From an uncultured bacterium (GTDB lineage Bacteria; Planctomycetota; UBA1135; GCA-002686595), in the NCBI GenBank assembly GCA_938075305.1, contig CALJGV010000024.1:19824-83823 (forward strand): a stretch of 64,000 bases of DNA, read 5' to 3'. A program made the position numbers and the translations under genes. Positions within the stretch are counted from its first letter, which is position 1, and the number at the start of each line of letters is the position of its first letter. The notes under the pieces were generated by a model that saw nothing but the letters and a program-made list of their open reading frames with translations, did not search any database and had not been told where the DNA came from. Of this stretch, positions 1 to 8,697 are shown piece after piece.

Positions 1-1043
1 AGGGGATCCCGAACTCGAACGCCGCCGCCGCGAACGGCGTCGGTGCGGCCGACATCTTCGTCCAGTCCGGCGCGGGGATGACCCTCTGGGCCGGCGCGCC
101 GTCGCTGGGCCTCGACCTGGTCGCGCCGCTCACCGACGACATCGACGCCCTGATCCTCTGGGAGAACGGGAACGGCGTCGCCGACGTCTCCCCGGGCCCC
201 TATGGCTGGCAGAACGGCATGGACATGATCATCTTCTCGGTCCGCCGCGGCTCCGCCGTCATCGGGCGCCCTGACAGCCTGTTCGGCATCCCTATCGAGG
301 AGGGCGACCTGCTCATCCCGCCCGTCGCTGGTGGGGCCTCCCCGTTCCCCGCCATCTTCATCCCGGCTGAGGCCCTCGGGCTCGTCACGGTGCGCACCCA
401 CGGCGTGAGCCTGGGCGACGACCTGGACTCCGCAGACCACATCGGCGGCGACCTCTTCGACTGCGACGGGGACGGCCGCGAGGACGCCATCGCCATCGCC
501 CTCGGCCTCGTGATCGACGGCGACCAGGACGGGGTCCCGGACAGCTGCTCCTCCGCCCCGGTTGGCGCGCCCTTCTGCTTCTGTCCCATGGCGGCTGCGC
601 CCTGCGGCAACGCATCTCCCACCACCGGCTGCCTGAACGGCGTCGGCACGGGAGCCCTGCTCACCGGCAGCGGGAGCGCGAGCGTCACCCTGGACAACCT
701 CGTCCTCACGACGAGCGGGATGCCGGCGGGGTCCTTCGCCATGACCGTCATGGGGACCGGCACCACGCCCCCCGCGGTCCTCGCCAACGGACTGCGCTGC
801 GTCGCCGGCTCGATCCACCGCTTCCCGCCCTACTCCACCGCCGGCGGGACGGCCTCGATCGGACGCGGCACCCCCAACGTCTCCATGGGCCTGGTCGCCT
901 ACTCGACCTCGAGCTTCTCGACCTCCGGTCACATCACGGTGGGATCCACCTTCCACTTCCAGACCTTCTACCGCGACCTCGGCGGCCCCTGCGGCGCCAT
1001 GTTCAACCTCTCGAACGCCCTCACGGTGAACTTCACCCTCTGA
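1..1043 (+). CDS. Secreted protein with conserved C-terminal domain (5' truncated by window edge)
   Basis: The reading frame is open from base 3 of the window, so the true start lies upstream and the ATG at 78 is probably internal. The visible part holds an acidic beta-rich region and a calcium-binding-like loop (DCDGDGRED) near 460-490. From about base 576 it carries a Cys-containing C-terminal domain of roughly 155 residues. That domain ends in a phrase (FHFQTFYRD...LTVNFTL) that matches, loosely, the ends of four other secreted proteins in this window. The function is unknown, and an extracellular location is inferred from composition. A strong hairpin follows the stop. Confidence 0.75.
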   Translation, partial: GIPNSNAAAANGVGAADIFVQSGAGMTLWAGAPSLGLDLVAPLTDDIDALILWENGNGVADVSPGPYGWQNGMDMIIFSVRRGSAVIGRPDSLFGIPIEEGDLLIPPVAGGASPFPAIFIPAEALGLVTVRTHGVSLGDDLDSADHIGGDLFDCDGDGREDAIAIALGLVIDGDQDGVPDSCSSAPVGAPFCFCPMAAAPCGNASPTTGCLNGVGTGALLTGSGSASVTLDNLVLTTSGMPAGSFAMTVMGTGTTPPAVLANGLRCVAGSIHRFPPYSTAGGTASIGRGTPNVSMGLVAYSTSSFSTSGHITVGSTFHFQTFYRDLGGPCGAMFNLSNALTVNFTL

Positions 1044-1072
1044 GGCCCGGCGCCCGAGATCCCTGGGCGGTC

Positions 1073-1108
1073 AGGGGCCAGGCACTCCAACCGGAGCGCC
1101 TGGCCCCT
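1073..1108 (+). terminator. Terminator-like hairpin
   Basis: A perfect 11-bp inverted repeat (arms 1073-1083 and 1098-1108) lies 30 nt after the preceding stop codon. A further CTCC/GGAG pairing sits inside the loop. There is no U-tract, as is common in very GC-rich genomes. Confidence 0.55.
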
Positions 1109-1290
1109 CCTTCGTGCCGTACCCATTGCTTCAGCGAGGCCCGGTGCGCCCCTGGACGAGACAGCAATGGCCGCCCGGTACCTGGGAACCCCGGAACGTC
1201 AGGGCGCGTCCGTTCCGTGGACCGCCAGGGGCGCTAGGCTGATGCAGGCAGCCTGCCGACTCCGCTGCACGCTCCCTCCACGACCAGCAC

Positions 1291-3858
1291 ATGACTCGCC
1301 CTTCTGTCCGCCGTGCCCTCGCCGCTCTCGCCGCCCCGGCGTGCACCGTCCTCCTAGCGGGCGGCGCCGTGGCCGCGGGCGCCTGGCACGACGACGACCC
1401 CAAGATCCTCGATCGGCGCCCGGCCTACGCCGGCCCGGGCTTCCTCCGGGGCGCCGCCGCGACCATGGGCCTGCCCGCGGCCAGCGCGGGGGCCAACCTG
1501 GACTTTGCGTCCCAGGGGCTGCGGCTGGAGTCATGGCTCACGCTGGGCGACCTCGGGGGCGCATCTTCGGGCAACGACTGCTGGGGTTACGCCTCGCCGT
1601 CGGGGCGTGAGTACGCCCTGATGGGGACGTCGATCAACACGGTCGTCGTCGAGGTGACCGACCCCGCCAACGCCACGCTCGTCGCGACCATCCCGGGCCC
1701 GGTCAGCCTGTGGCGGGACGTGAAGGTCTACCAGGACCGCGCCTACTCGGTGAGCGAGGGTGGCCAGGGGATCCAGGTCATCGACCTCTCTGCGGTGGAC
1801 ACCGGGGTGGTGAGCCTCGAGACCACCGTCACGGGCAACGGGTCGGACGCCACGCACAACGTGGCCATCGACGAGGTGAGCGGGTACCTCTACCGCACCG
1901 GCGGCGGAGGTAACGGCCTGCGGATCTACAGCCTCGCTAACCCCTCAAGCCCGCAGTACGTCGGCTCCTGGAGCAGCCGCTACGTGCATGACGCTCAGGT
2001 GGTCACCTACACCAGCGGCCCCTACGCCGGCCGCCAGCTCGCGTTCTGCTGCGCGGGCCTGGGGAACGGGTCGGGGGATACGGGGCTCTCCATCGTGGAC
2101 GTCACGAACAAGAACTTCCCGTTCCGCATCGAGCAGATCGCCTACCCCAACCGCCGCTACAGCCACCAGGGCTGGCTCTCGCCGGACCGCAGTCGCTTCT
2201 ACCTCGGCGATGAGCTCGACGAGAACGCCGGCGTCAATACGACGGTCACCCGCGTCTTCGACGTAAGCGACCCGGGGAACGCCTCCTTCATCGGGGAGTT
2301 CACGAACGGCGTGGCCAGCATCAGCCACAACATGTACGAGCGGGACGGCCTCCTGTTCCAGGCGAACTACACCTCCGGGCTGCGCGTCTTCGACACCGCG
2401 AGTGACCCGGACACCCCGGTGGAGGTGGCCTCCTTCGACACCGCCCCAGACCTGACCTCGTCCAGCTTCAACGGCCTGTGGAGCTGCTATGTGGGGCTCC
2501 CCAGCGGCACCGTCATCGGGAGCGACCTCGAACGCGGGCTGTTCGTCTGGACCTTCGACCCCCTCGGCGTGGACGTTGACCCGACGGGGCTCCGCGAGCT
2601 GAGCCCTGCGGGGGAGAGCGTCTCCGCCAACGTGCGCTCGATCAACGGCAACTCCATCGCCCCCGGTTCCGTGGAGCTCGTGGTGGACGGCGGCAACGGT
2701 CCGGTCGCCGTGCCCATGACCGCCGGGACAGCCCCGGACACCTACACCGCGGAGCTGCCGACCTTCCCCTGCGGCGCCGAGGTGACGTGGTACGTGAGCG
2801 CGCGGACCCCCTCGGGCGTCCAGTCCACCTACCCCGCGGGCGCCCCGCTCCTCCCCTTCGTCTCCTTCGTCGGAGAGGCCGTGACCACGGCGCGCTACGA
2901 CGACATGCAGACCGACAACGGGTGGCAGGGCGACCTGCCCGGGGACACGGCCTCCCGTGGCCAGTGGACCCGTGAGCGTCCCATCGGGACCCAGGCCGAA
3001 CCCAACGGCGGCTACCCCGTCAACGGCCGGCAGTGTTGGTTCACCGGCCAGGCCGCGGTCGCGAACAACACCGAGGCCGACGTGGACCAGGGATTCACGA
3101 CGCTCCTCTCGCCGGTCCTGGATCTCTCGGGAATGGAATACCCGGTGGTGGAGTACTACCGCTGGTTCTCCAACGTCTACGGCCAGAACGACCCGGACGA
3201 CGCCTTCGAGGTCTTCATCTCCAACGACGCCGGCGCGACGTGGGCTGCGCTGGAGACCGTCGGACCCCTGGGGCCGGGCACCAACGGCGGGTGGATCCGG
3301 GCCGCGTTCCTCGTCCCCGAGTACGTCGTCCCGACCGATCAGGTGCAGCTGCGCTTCGTCGCTTCCGACACGGGGCGGATCAACATCGTCGAGGCGGCCA
3401 TCGACGAGTTCCGGGTGTACGACGTGGGCTGCAGCGGCGCGATCGGAACCGCTTACTGCCAGGGAGCCCCCAACTCCACGGGGCTGGTGGGCACGATCGT
3501 CGGGGAGGGCAGCGCGTTCCTTCTCCAGAACAACCTGGAACTGGTGGCGACCGAGCTCCCGCCCCAGCAGAGCGGCTTCTTCGTGGTCGCGAACAGCCAG
3601 GCCTCGGTGCCCATGGTCGGCGGCGGCCAGGGGACCCTGTGCGTCGGGGGCACCACGGGCCGCTACCTGGCCCAGGCCTCGAACTCCGGCTCCACCGGCA
3701 CCATCCGCCTCGTGGTCGATGCTACGGCAGTCCCCACGCCCACTGGCGCCACGGCCACCCTCGCCGGGGACACCTGGAACTTCCAGTGCTGGCACCGGGA
3801 CGCGAACCCCGGACCGACCTCGAACTTCACCGAGGGATACTCGGTGACGTTCCGCTGA
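1291..3858 (+). CDS. Choice-of-anchor B family protein (LVIVD-type propeller) with conserved C-terminal domain
   Basis: This 855-residue exported protein starts with a signal peptide (residues 1-30, Ala-rich with TRPSVRR in front). Residues about 70-420 match the choice-of-anchor B family: the SGNDCWGYASPSGREYALMG segment, WRDVKVY, and repeated LVIVD-like strands (QVIDLS, LSIVDV, RVFDVS, RVFDTA) that probably form a beta-propeller. Residues about 430-720 form further beta-sandwich modules. Residues 722-855 are the shared C-terminal domain (YCQGAPNSTG, LCVGG, GDTWNFQCWHRD, SVTF). In the family the C terminus varies and is thought to serve anchoring or sorting. The start was chosen because the signal peptide follows it directly. 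The substrate is unknown. Confidence 0.85.
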   Translation: MTRPSVRRALAALAAPACTVLLAGGAVAAGAWHDDDPKILDRRPAYAGPGFLRGAAATMGLPAASAGANLDFASQGLRLESWLTLGDLGGASSGNDCWGYASPSGREYALMGTSINTVVVEVTDPANATLVATIPGPVSLWRDVKVYQDRAYSVSEGGQGIQVIDLSAVDTGVVSLETTVTGNGSDATHNVAIDEVSGYLYRTGGGGNGLRIYSLANPSSPQYVGSWSSRYVHDAQVVTYTSGPYAGRQLAFCCAGLGNGSGDTGLSIVDVTNKNFPFRIEQIAYPNRRYSHQGWLSPDRSRFYLGDELDENAGVNTTVTRVFDVSDPGNASFIGEFTNGVASISHNMYERDGLLFQANYTSGLRVFDTASDPDTPVEVASFDTAPDLTSSSFNGLWSCYVGLPSGTVIGSDLERGLFVWTFDPLGVDVDPTGLRELSPAGESVSANVRSINGNSIAPGSVELVVDGGNGPVAVPMTAGTAPDTYTAELPTFPCGAEVTWYVSARTPSGVQSTYPAGAPLLPFVSFVGEAVTTARYDDMQTDNGWQGDLPGDTASRGQWTRERPIGTQAEPNGGYPVNGRQCWFTGQAAVANNTEADVDQGFTTLLSPVLDLSGMEYPVVEYYRWFSNVYGQNDPDDAFEVFISNDAGATWAALETVGPLGPGTNGGWIRAAFLVPEYVVPTDQVQLRFVASDTGRINIVEAAIDEFRVYDVGCSGAIGTAYCQGAPNSTGLVGTIVGEGSAFLLQNNLELVATELPPQQSGFFVVANSQASVPMVGGGQGTLCVGGTTGRYLAQASNSGSTGTIRLVVDATAVPTPTGATATLAGDTWNFQCWHRDANPGPTSNFTEGYSVTFR

Positions 3859-3881
3859 GCGAAGGGGTACGTCGGCAGCGG

Positions 3882-3909
3882 CGCCCCGAGCTCCCCCTTC
3901 CACGGGGCG
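3882..3909 (+). terminator. Possible terminator hairpin
   Basis: A 7-bp GC stem (3882-3888 with 3903-3909) and a 14-nt loop lie 24 nt after the stop of the choice-of-anchor B gene. It is weaker than the other hairpins in the window. Confidence 0.35.
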
Positions 3910-4112
3910 GCGGGCGCCGCCCCCCCCCTTGTCCGAGGACTTGAGGAAGTCCGAGGTCTGTAGGAAGACGCCGCCTTGGCCGTCACGGACCCGTTGACGG
4001 CAGGTTTACCCCGAAGAATGCGGTTGAGCGGGCAAATAGGCGTTCCAATGACGGGACCATTGCCCAGACGCATCTGGCGCGGAACGACTCTTACCCCTGC
4101 TTCTCCAAAGCC

Positions 4113-5720
4113 ATGACTCTCCTTTCCACCCTCGCCTTGACCTCCGCCATCGCTGGCGGCGGCGGCGGCTTCAGCGGCGCGCTCGAGATCAACGAGATCC
4201 GCATCGACCAACCCGGCTCCGACAACGATGAGTACTTCGAACTGAAGGGCGACCCCTCGCTCGACCTGACCAACGTCTTCTACATCGTGATCGGCGACGG
4301 GTCCGCAGGGGCCGGAGTGGTCGAGTCCATCACGGACCTGACCGGGAGCACGGTCGACGGCAACGGGTACTTCGTCGCGGCGGAGAGCGGCTTCAGCCTC
4401 GGGACGGCGAACCTCACGACCACGCTCGGCTTCGAGAACAGCGACAACGTCACGCACATGCTCGTCACCGGCTTCACCGGCACGCTCCAGGACGACCTGG
4501 ACACCAACGACGATGGCTTCCTCGACGTGGAACCCTGGATCGATGTGATCGACGTCGTCGCGCTCGTTGAGACGCCCTTCTCCGGCGACAAGACCTACGA
4601 GATGATGTTCGACGGCGCCAGCGTCGGCCCCGACGGGACCTTCGTTCCTGGCCACGTCTTCGAGTGCACGGCCGGCTGGCAGATCGGCGCGTTTGGCCCG
4701 GGAACCACGGACACCCCCGGCGGTCCGAACTCGCCCGTGTGCCCCGGCCCGCGGATCAACGAGATCCGCATCGACCAGCCCAGCAGCGACACCGACGAGT
4801 ACTTCGAGCTCCTCACCGAGCCCGGCGCTGACCTGTCCACTCTCAGCTATATCGTCATCGGGGACGGCTCTGGCGGCTCGGGCGTTGTCGAGTCCATCAC
4901 GGACCTCGCCGGCCTCTCCACGGGCGCCTCGGGCTACTTCCTTGCTGCGGAGAGCTCCTTCACCCTCGGCGTCACCCCCGACCTCACCACCTCCCTCGGC
5001 TTCGAGAACGGTGACAACGTCACCCACCTCCTGGTGCGGGACTTCACCGGCGCCCTCCAGGAGGACCTCGACACGGACGACGACGGGGTCCTGGACATCA
5101 CGCCCTGGAGCGAGGTGGTCGACGCGGTCTCGCTCGTCGAGGAGATCGGCGGCGGTGACCGGTATTATGGCTCTGCGCTCGGCTTCGCCGACCTCGGCCC
5201 CAACGGCTCCTTCGTCCCGGCCCAGGCCGTGCGATGCGGCGAGGGCTGGAGGATCGGGTCCTTCGACCTCAACGGATTCGACACCCCTGGCGACCAGAAC
5301 TTCCCTTGCGCCGGGTTCTCCTACCGATGCTACGCCACCAACGACCCGATCAATCAGGGGATCCTCGCGATCGTGGGGTCGGGTTCTCTGCAGCTGAACG
5401 ACTCTGCGGTGTACGCCTACGAGCTCCCCGTGGACTCGTTCGGCGTCATGATCGCCGGAGCCACCGACTCTCCGCAGTCGTCGGCGTTCGGCGAAGCGTG
5501 CATCAACTCCTCGGGCATCCGCGTCAGCTACGGCTTCGCAACCGGCGGTGAGTTCACCTTCCCCATCGACCTGGAGGACGTCGTCTACGCGCCGCTGGGT
5601 ACGGGGGGCAGCGGCTTCGCCCCCGGTGACACCTTGGCCTTCCAGTACCTGTATCGCGACGCCTCGGCGCCCGCCGGCGCGAGGTACTCCGACGCGGTTG
5701 CGTTCGCCATCGGCCTTTGA
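4113..5720 (+). CDS. Secreted protein with two tandem lamin-tail-like repeats
   Basis: The product has 535 residues and a short signal peptide (TLLSTLALTSAIAGG). Two copies of a module of about 190 residues follow, each opening with INEIRIDQP-SD-DEYFEL and containing YIVIGDGS, VVESITDL, GYFVAAES, LGFEN-DNVTH and DDLDT-DDG. The first copy runs over residues about 29-205 and the second about 213-395. INEI-EYFEL is the usual opening of bacterial lamin-tail (LTD) domains, which occur in secreted nucleases and surface proteins. No catalytic domain accompanies them. The last 132 residues (from base 5322) are a divergent copy of the shared C-terminal domain (PGDTLAFQYLYRD). The role is probably structural or adhesive, which is an inference. 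Confidence 0.75.
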   Translation: MTLLSTLALTSAIAGGGGGFSGALEINEIRIDQPGSDNDEYFELKGDPSLDLTNVFYIVIGDGSAGAGVVESITDLTGSTVDGNGYFVAAESGFSLGTANLTTTLGFENSDNVTHMLVTGFTGTLQDDLDTNDDGFLDVEPWIDVIDVVALVETPFSGDKTYEMMFDGASVGPDGTFVPGHVFECTAGWQIGAFGPGTTDTPGGPNSPVCPGPRINEIRIDQPSSDTDEYFELLTEPGADLSTLSYIVIGDGSGGSGVVESITDLAGLSTGASGYFLAAESSFTLGVTPDLTTSLGFENGDNVTHLLVRDFTGALQEDLDTDDDGVLDITPWSEVVDAVSLVEEIGGGDRYYGSALGFADLGPNGSFVPAQAVRCGEGWRIGSFDLNGFDTPGDQNFPCAGFSYRCYATNDPINQGILAIVGSGSLQLNDSAVYAYELPVDSFGVMIAGATDSPQSSAFGEACINSSGIRVSYGFATGGEFTFPIDLEDVVYAPLGTGGSGFAPGDTLAFQYLYRDASAPAGARYSDAVAFAIGL

Positions 5721-6095
5721 GCCAACGCCAACGAGGCGGGCCAGTTCCGCCCTCATAGCACCCGAAGGGGGGCGCCGTGGCCTTTGCTGCGGCGCCCCCC
5801 CCTCGTATCCCGAGGGCTCTCCGTCCGCCAGGAAGGCCGTCCGCGATGGCGCCGGCGAGCCCCCCGTCCCTTCGCTGCGGCGACCGGAGCTGCGGGGGCC
5901 AGCCCTCCCGCACTGGACCCCCGCCGGGCCACTTGGCTGAGGACCCCGATTCCCTCTGTGCGCGCGGAACGGTGGGGTGCCCCATGGGTTGGACGGGGAG
6001 GTGCGCGCGACGCGGCTGCGTCGATCATGGGTCGCGACGTCACGCCTTATGATCCACGCCCTTCCCCACCCGCATCGAGGCCCGTACCCGCCCGC
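5721..6095. other. Intergenic region
   Basis: These 375 bases separate the lamin-tail protein from the esterase. They hold the hairpin at 5767-5800 and no frame with protein-like composition. The frame open upstream of the esterase start is low-complexity Pro/Arg-rich sequence. A promoter for the esterase is expected here, but I cannot point to clear boxes. Confidence 0.5.
5767..5800 (+). terminator. Terminator-like hairpin
   Basis: A perfect 11-bp inverted repeat (5767-5777 with 5790-5800) with a 12-nt loop lies 47 nt after the stop of the lamin-tail gene. It has a strong G/C stem and no U-tract. Confidence 0.55.
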
Positions 6096-7127
6096 ATGAC
6101 CCTCTCCCACCTCCTCCTCGCCCTCGCGCCCCTGCTCGCCGCCCCCCTCCCTGTCTCCCAGGACCCTGTCCACGACCCTGAACCTCAGGGCACCGACGCC
6201 GCGGGGACCCACAGCCGTACGATGGAGATCGGAGGCGACCAGCGCGAGTTCCTCCTGCACATCCCGGAGGCCTACGACTCGCCAGACCGTGAGGACCCCG
6301 TCCCCCTGGTGGTCATGCTCCATGGCCGCACCAGCAACGGCAAGCAGGCGGCCAGTGCGTATTATGGCTGGACGCAGCTCTCCAATCAGGAGGGCTTCGT
6401 GGTCGCCTTCCCCACGGCGCTCGGGAGACCGACAAGCTGGAAGGCATCGTGGGCCGGCAAGCCGACCGACGACTCGCTCTTCCTCGCCGCCCTGATCGAC
6501 GAGGTCGTCGACGAGCTCGAGGTTGACCGCAACCGCGTCTACATGACCGGGCATAGCAGCGGCGGCTTCATGAGCTACAGCTTCGCGGCCACCCACGGGG
6601 ACAAGGTCGCCGCGATCGGCCCCGTGGCCGGCCTGTCCGTCGACCGGGGGCGGCCCTCCGCGCCCGTCTCCGTGATTTCCTTCCACGGCATCGCGGACCG
6701 CGTGGTCCCCTACGGCAAGAACAGGTGGCGTGCAGCCACGGCCGTCGAGTCCGCCGAGCGTTTCGCCAAGCACGGCGACTGCAAGCCGACCGATCGCCAG
6801 GAGCTCCAGGGTGACCGGGTCCACCTGGACCGATGGATCAACCCGAAGGATGGGACCGAGGTCGCGCTCTACAGCATCGAGGGCGGCGACCACGGGTGGC
6901 CCCGCGGCGGTCGGCGGTCCGTGCCAGCGACGAAGCTGATCTGGGAGTTCTTCGAGGCCCATCCCCGCCGCAAGGGCTCGGATGAGACGAAGATCGAAGC
7001 TCCCGCCAAGGTGCCTGGCGAGTCAAGCACGCCGTTGGAGCGGAACGGGAAGGCCGAGCGGGCCGGACGCTTCAACGACCACCAGGGCGAACTACGAATT
7101 TCGAACAGCCCGGCGCTCCGGGGCTGA
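6096..7127 (+). CDS. Secreted PHB depolymerase/feruloyl esterase-type alpha/beta hydrolase (LpqC-like)
   Basis: The product has 343 residues. I chose the ATG at 6096 because a signal peptide (MTLSHLLLALAPLLAAP) follows it and the frame upstream looks non-coding. The alpha/beta-hydrolase fold of the LpqC/polyhydroxybutyrate depolymerase family is visible: oxyanion segment VVMLHGRTSNG, nucleophile motif GHSSGG (Ser154), the Asp in FHGIADRVVPY (Asp201) and the His in GGDHGWP (His266). Family members cleave ester bonds of polyesters or of feruloylated polysaccharides outside the cytoplasm. Which substrate applies cannot be read here. About 50 residues of charged tail follow the fold. Confidence 0.85.
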   Translation: MTLSHLLLALAPLLAAPLPVSQDPVHDPEPQGTDAAGTHSRTMEIGGDQREFLLHIPEAYDSPDREDPVPLVVMLHGRTSNGKQAASAYYGWTQLSNQEGFVVAFPTALGRPTSWKASWAGKPTDDSLFLAALIDEVVDELEVDRNRVYMTGHSSGGFMSYSFAATHGDKVAAIGPVAGLSVDRGRPSAPVSVISFHGIADRVVPYGKNRWRAATAVESAERFAKHGDCKPTDRQELQGDRVHLDRWINPKDGTEVALYSIEGGDHGWPRGGRRSVPATKLIWEFFEAHPRRKGSDETKIEAPAKVPGESSTPLERNGKAERAGRFNDHQGELRISNSPALRG

Positions 7128-7282
7128 TCGCGACCCGAACTCCCACTGGAGTTCTGCACGAGGTTTCCGCTACCCTCCGCGGGTGTCCTCCGCCCCCATC
7201 ACCCCGCCCCGCTGAACGCGACGCCGGCCCGGAGTTTCCGGGCCCGCATGAACGCGGGGGCGCCCCCCTGCGTCGGCGCCCC

Positions 7283-8293
7283 ATGCATCGAAGCATCACC
7301 CTCGCCCTCGCGCTGGCCGTCGGCTGTGCTGGACCCGCCCAGCGGGAAGAAGCACCCCCCGGCGGCGGCTCCGCTGCCGAATCGGTGGCGGGCCGCCGGC
7401 TCGCCCTCGAGCTCTCGGTGACGGTCCCGGAGCTGGCGGACGAGGGCGCCCTCCACGTGTTCGTCCCGCTCCCGCGCGAGGCTTCGGCCCAGCGCGTGGG
7501 GTCCTTGACCGTGAGCGCCCCCATCGAGGGCTCGATCCAGACCGACGGCCTCGGGAACCGCTTCTGGCACGGCGAGAGCGCGGGTCCACGTCAGGAATTC
7601 CAGATCCAGGTGAACGCGACCGTCGAGCGCCTGCCACGTCGCAGCTCCCTCAAAGCCGGCGCCGCCCTCACCGAGGGCGACCGCGAGCGGCTCGCGCCCT
7701 GGCTCGCCTCCACCGGCCGCGTCCCCCTCGACGAGACCACCGCCGACGAGCTTCGGCCCATCCTCGATGAGCTCGGTCCGGCCCCATCCGGAGCCGACGC
7801 CCGCGCCCGCCAGATCTACGAGTGGGTCGTGGACAACGTCGAGTACAAGAAGACGGGTACCGGCTGGGGGAATGGCGACATCTTCTGGGCCTGCAGCGAG
7901 CGCTACGGCAACTGCACCGACTTCCACACTCTGCTCCTCGCCCTCGCGCGCACCGAGGGCATCCCGGGGAGGTTCGAGATGGGCTTTCCGATCCCCATGG
8001 ATCGTCCGTCCGGATCGATCGGCGGCTACCACTGCTGGGTCGAGCTCTGGCTCCCCGGCGCTGCCTGGACTCCGGTCGACGCTTCCGAGGCCGCCAAGCA
8101 CCCCGAGGACCGCGAGCTGCACTTCGGGGGCGAGGAGCCGGACCGCGTCCTGTTCACCCGCGGACGCGACCTGCGCCTCGGAGACGACCACCAGGGCCCC
8201 GCCCTCAACTACTTCATCCACACCTTCGCTGAACTCGACGGTTCCAGGCTCGACGGCGTCGAGCAGACCGTCCGCTACGAGGAGTTGCCATGA
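7283..8293 (+). CDS. Transglutaminase-like domain lipoprotein
   Basis: The product has 336 residues. A hydrophobic leader ends in LAVGC-AG, an imperfect lipobox, so it is probably a lipoprotein. Residues about 170-275 form a transglutaminase-like (papain-fold) domain with a complete triad: Cys211 in YGNCTDFH, His250 in GGYHCWVELW and Asp266 in PVDAS. Such bacterial proteins are usually cysteine proteases or amidases rather than true cross-linkers. The stop overlaps the start of the ferredoxin gene (ATGA), making it the first cistron of a four-gene molybdoenzyme unit. That position is unusual for this fold and suggests a maturation or processing role, by inference only. Confidence 0.85.
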   Translation: MHRSITLALALAVGCAGPAQREEAPPGGGSAAESVAGRRLALELSVTVPELADEGALHVFVPLPREASAQRVGSLTVSAPIEGSIQTDGLGNRFWHGESAGPRQEFQIQVNATVERLPRRSSLKAGAALTEGDRERLAPWLASTGRVPLDETTADELRPILDELGPAPSGADARARQIYEWVVDNVEYKKTGTGWGNGDIFWACSERYGNCTDFHTLLLALARTEGIPGRFEMGFPIPMDRPSGSIGGYHCWVELWLPGAAWTPVDASEAAKHPEDRELHFGGEEPDRVLFTRGRDLRLGDDHQGPALNYFIHTFAELDGSRLDGVEQTVRYEELP

Positions 8294-8697
8294 GCAAGAT
8301 GTTTGTCGACGTCCGGCGCTGTATCGGATGCCACGCCTGTTCGGTCGCGTGCAAGACCGAGCACAGCGTGCCGCTGGGAGAGTTTCGCACCCGTGTCCGC
8401 TGGCTCCCGGAGCCCGGCGATGGACGCATGACCTTCCTGCCGCTGTTTGCGGAGACCTGCGACCTCGGGGTCAACCGCGCCCAGCACGGGCTCGCCCCCG
8501 CCTGCGTCACCGCCTGCCCGACCAAGGCGCTGGAGCTCGTGGACGAGGCCCCCGCCGAGTCGCGCCCCCTCGAGCGCAAAGGCGACACGCGGGACGGCGT
8601 CGTCTATCGCGGACACGCCCGCTGGCAAGAGGACGCCATGAACGCCGGCGTCGCGCTCTCCCCCGAGGACCCCGACCCCATCTACGAGCAATGGTAA
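8290..8697 (+). CDS. Small 4Fe-4S ferredoxin-type electron-transfer subunit of molybdoenzyme
   Basis: The product has 135 residues. MFVDVRRCIGCHACSVACKTEH is the classic N-terminal cluster motif of the beta subunits (DmsB/PsrB/NrfC type) that pass electrons to a molybdopterin catalytic subunit. The second Cys group, CDLGVNRAQHGLAPACVTACP, resembles the CxxxCP that closes the next cluster. Usual family members have about 190-240 residues and sixteen cluster cysteines in four sets. This one has fewer than half of these, so it probably binds one or two clusters. It overlaps the transglutaminase gene by 4 nt and the catalytic-subunit gene by 7 nt, so the three are likely translationally coupled. 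Confidence 0.85.
   Translation: MSKMFVDVRRCIGCHACSVACKTEHSVPLGEFRTRVRWLPEPGDGRMTFLPLFAETCDLGVNRAQHGLAPACVTACPTKALELVDEAPAESRPLERKGDTRDGVVYRGHARWQEDAMNAGVALSPEDPDPIYEQW

Noticed and set aside
3663..6962. Minus-strand open frame of 1099 codons
   Set aside because: It is antisense to three convincing genes, has Arg/Gly/Val/Asp-rich random composition, and arises from the very high GC at third positions.
7767..8690. Long N-terminal extension of the molybdopterin oxidoreductase frame
   Set aside because: It overlaps the transglutaminase and ferredoxin genes in another frame, and the Tat signal starts only at 8691.
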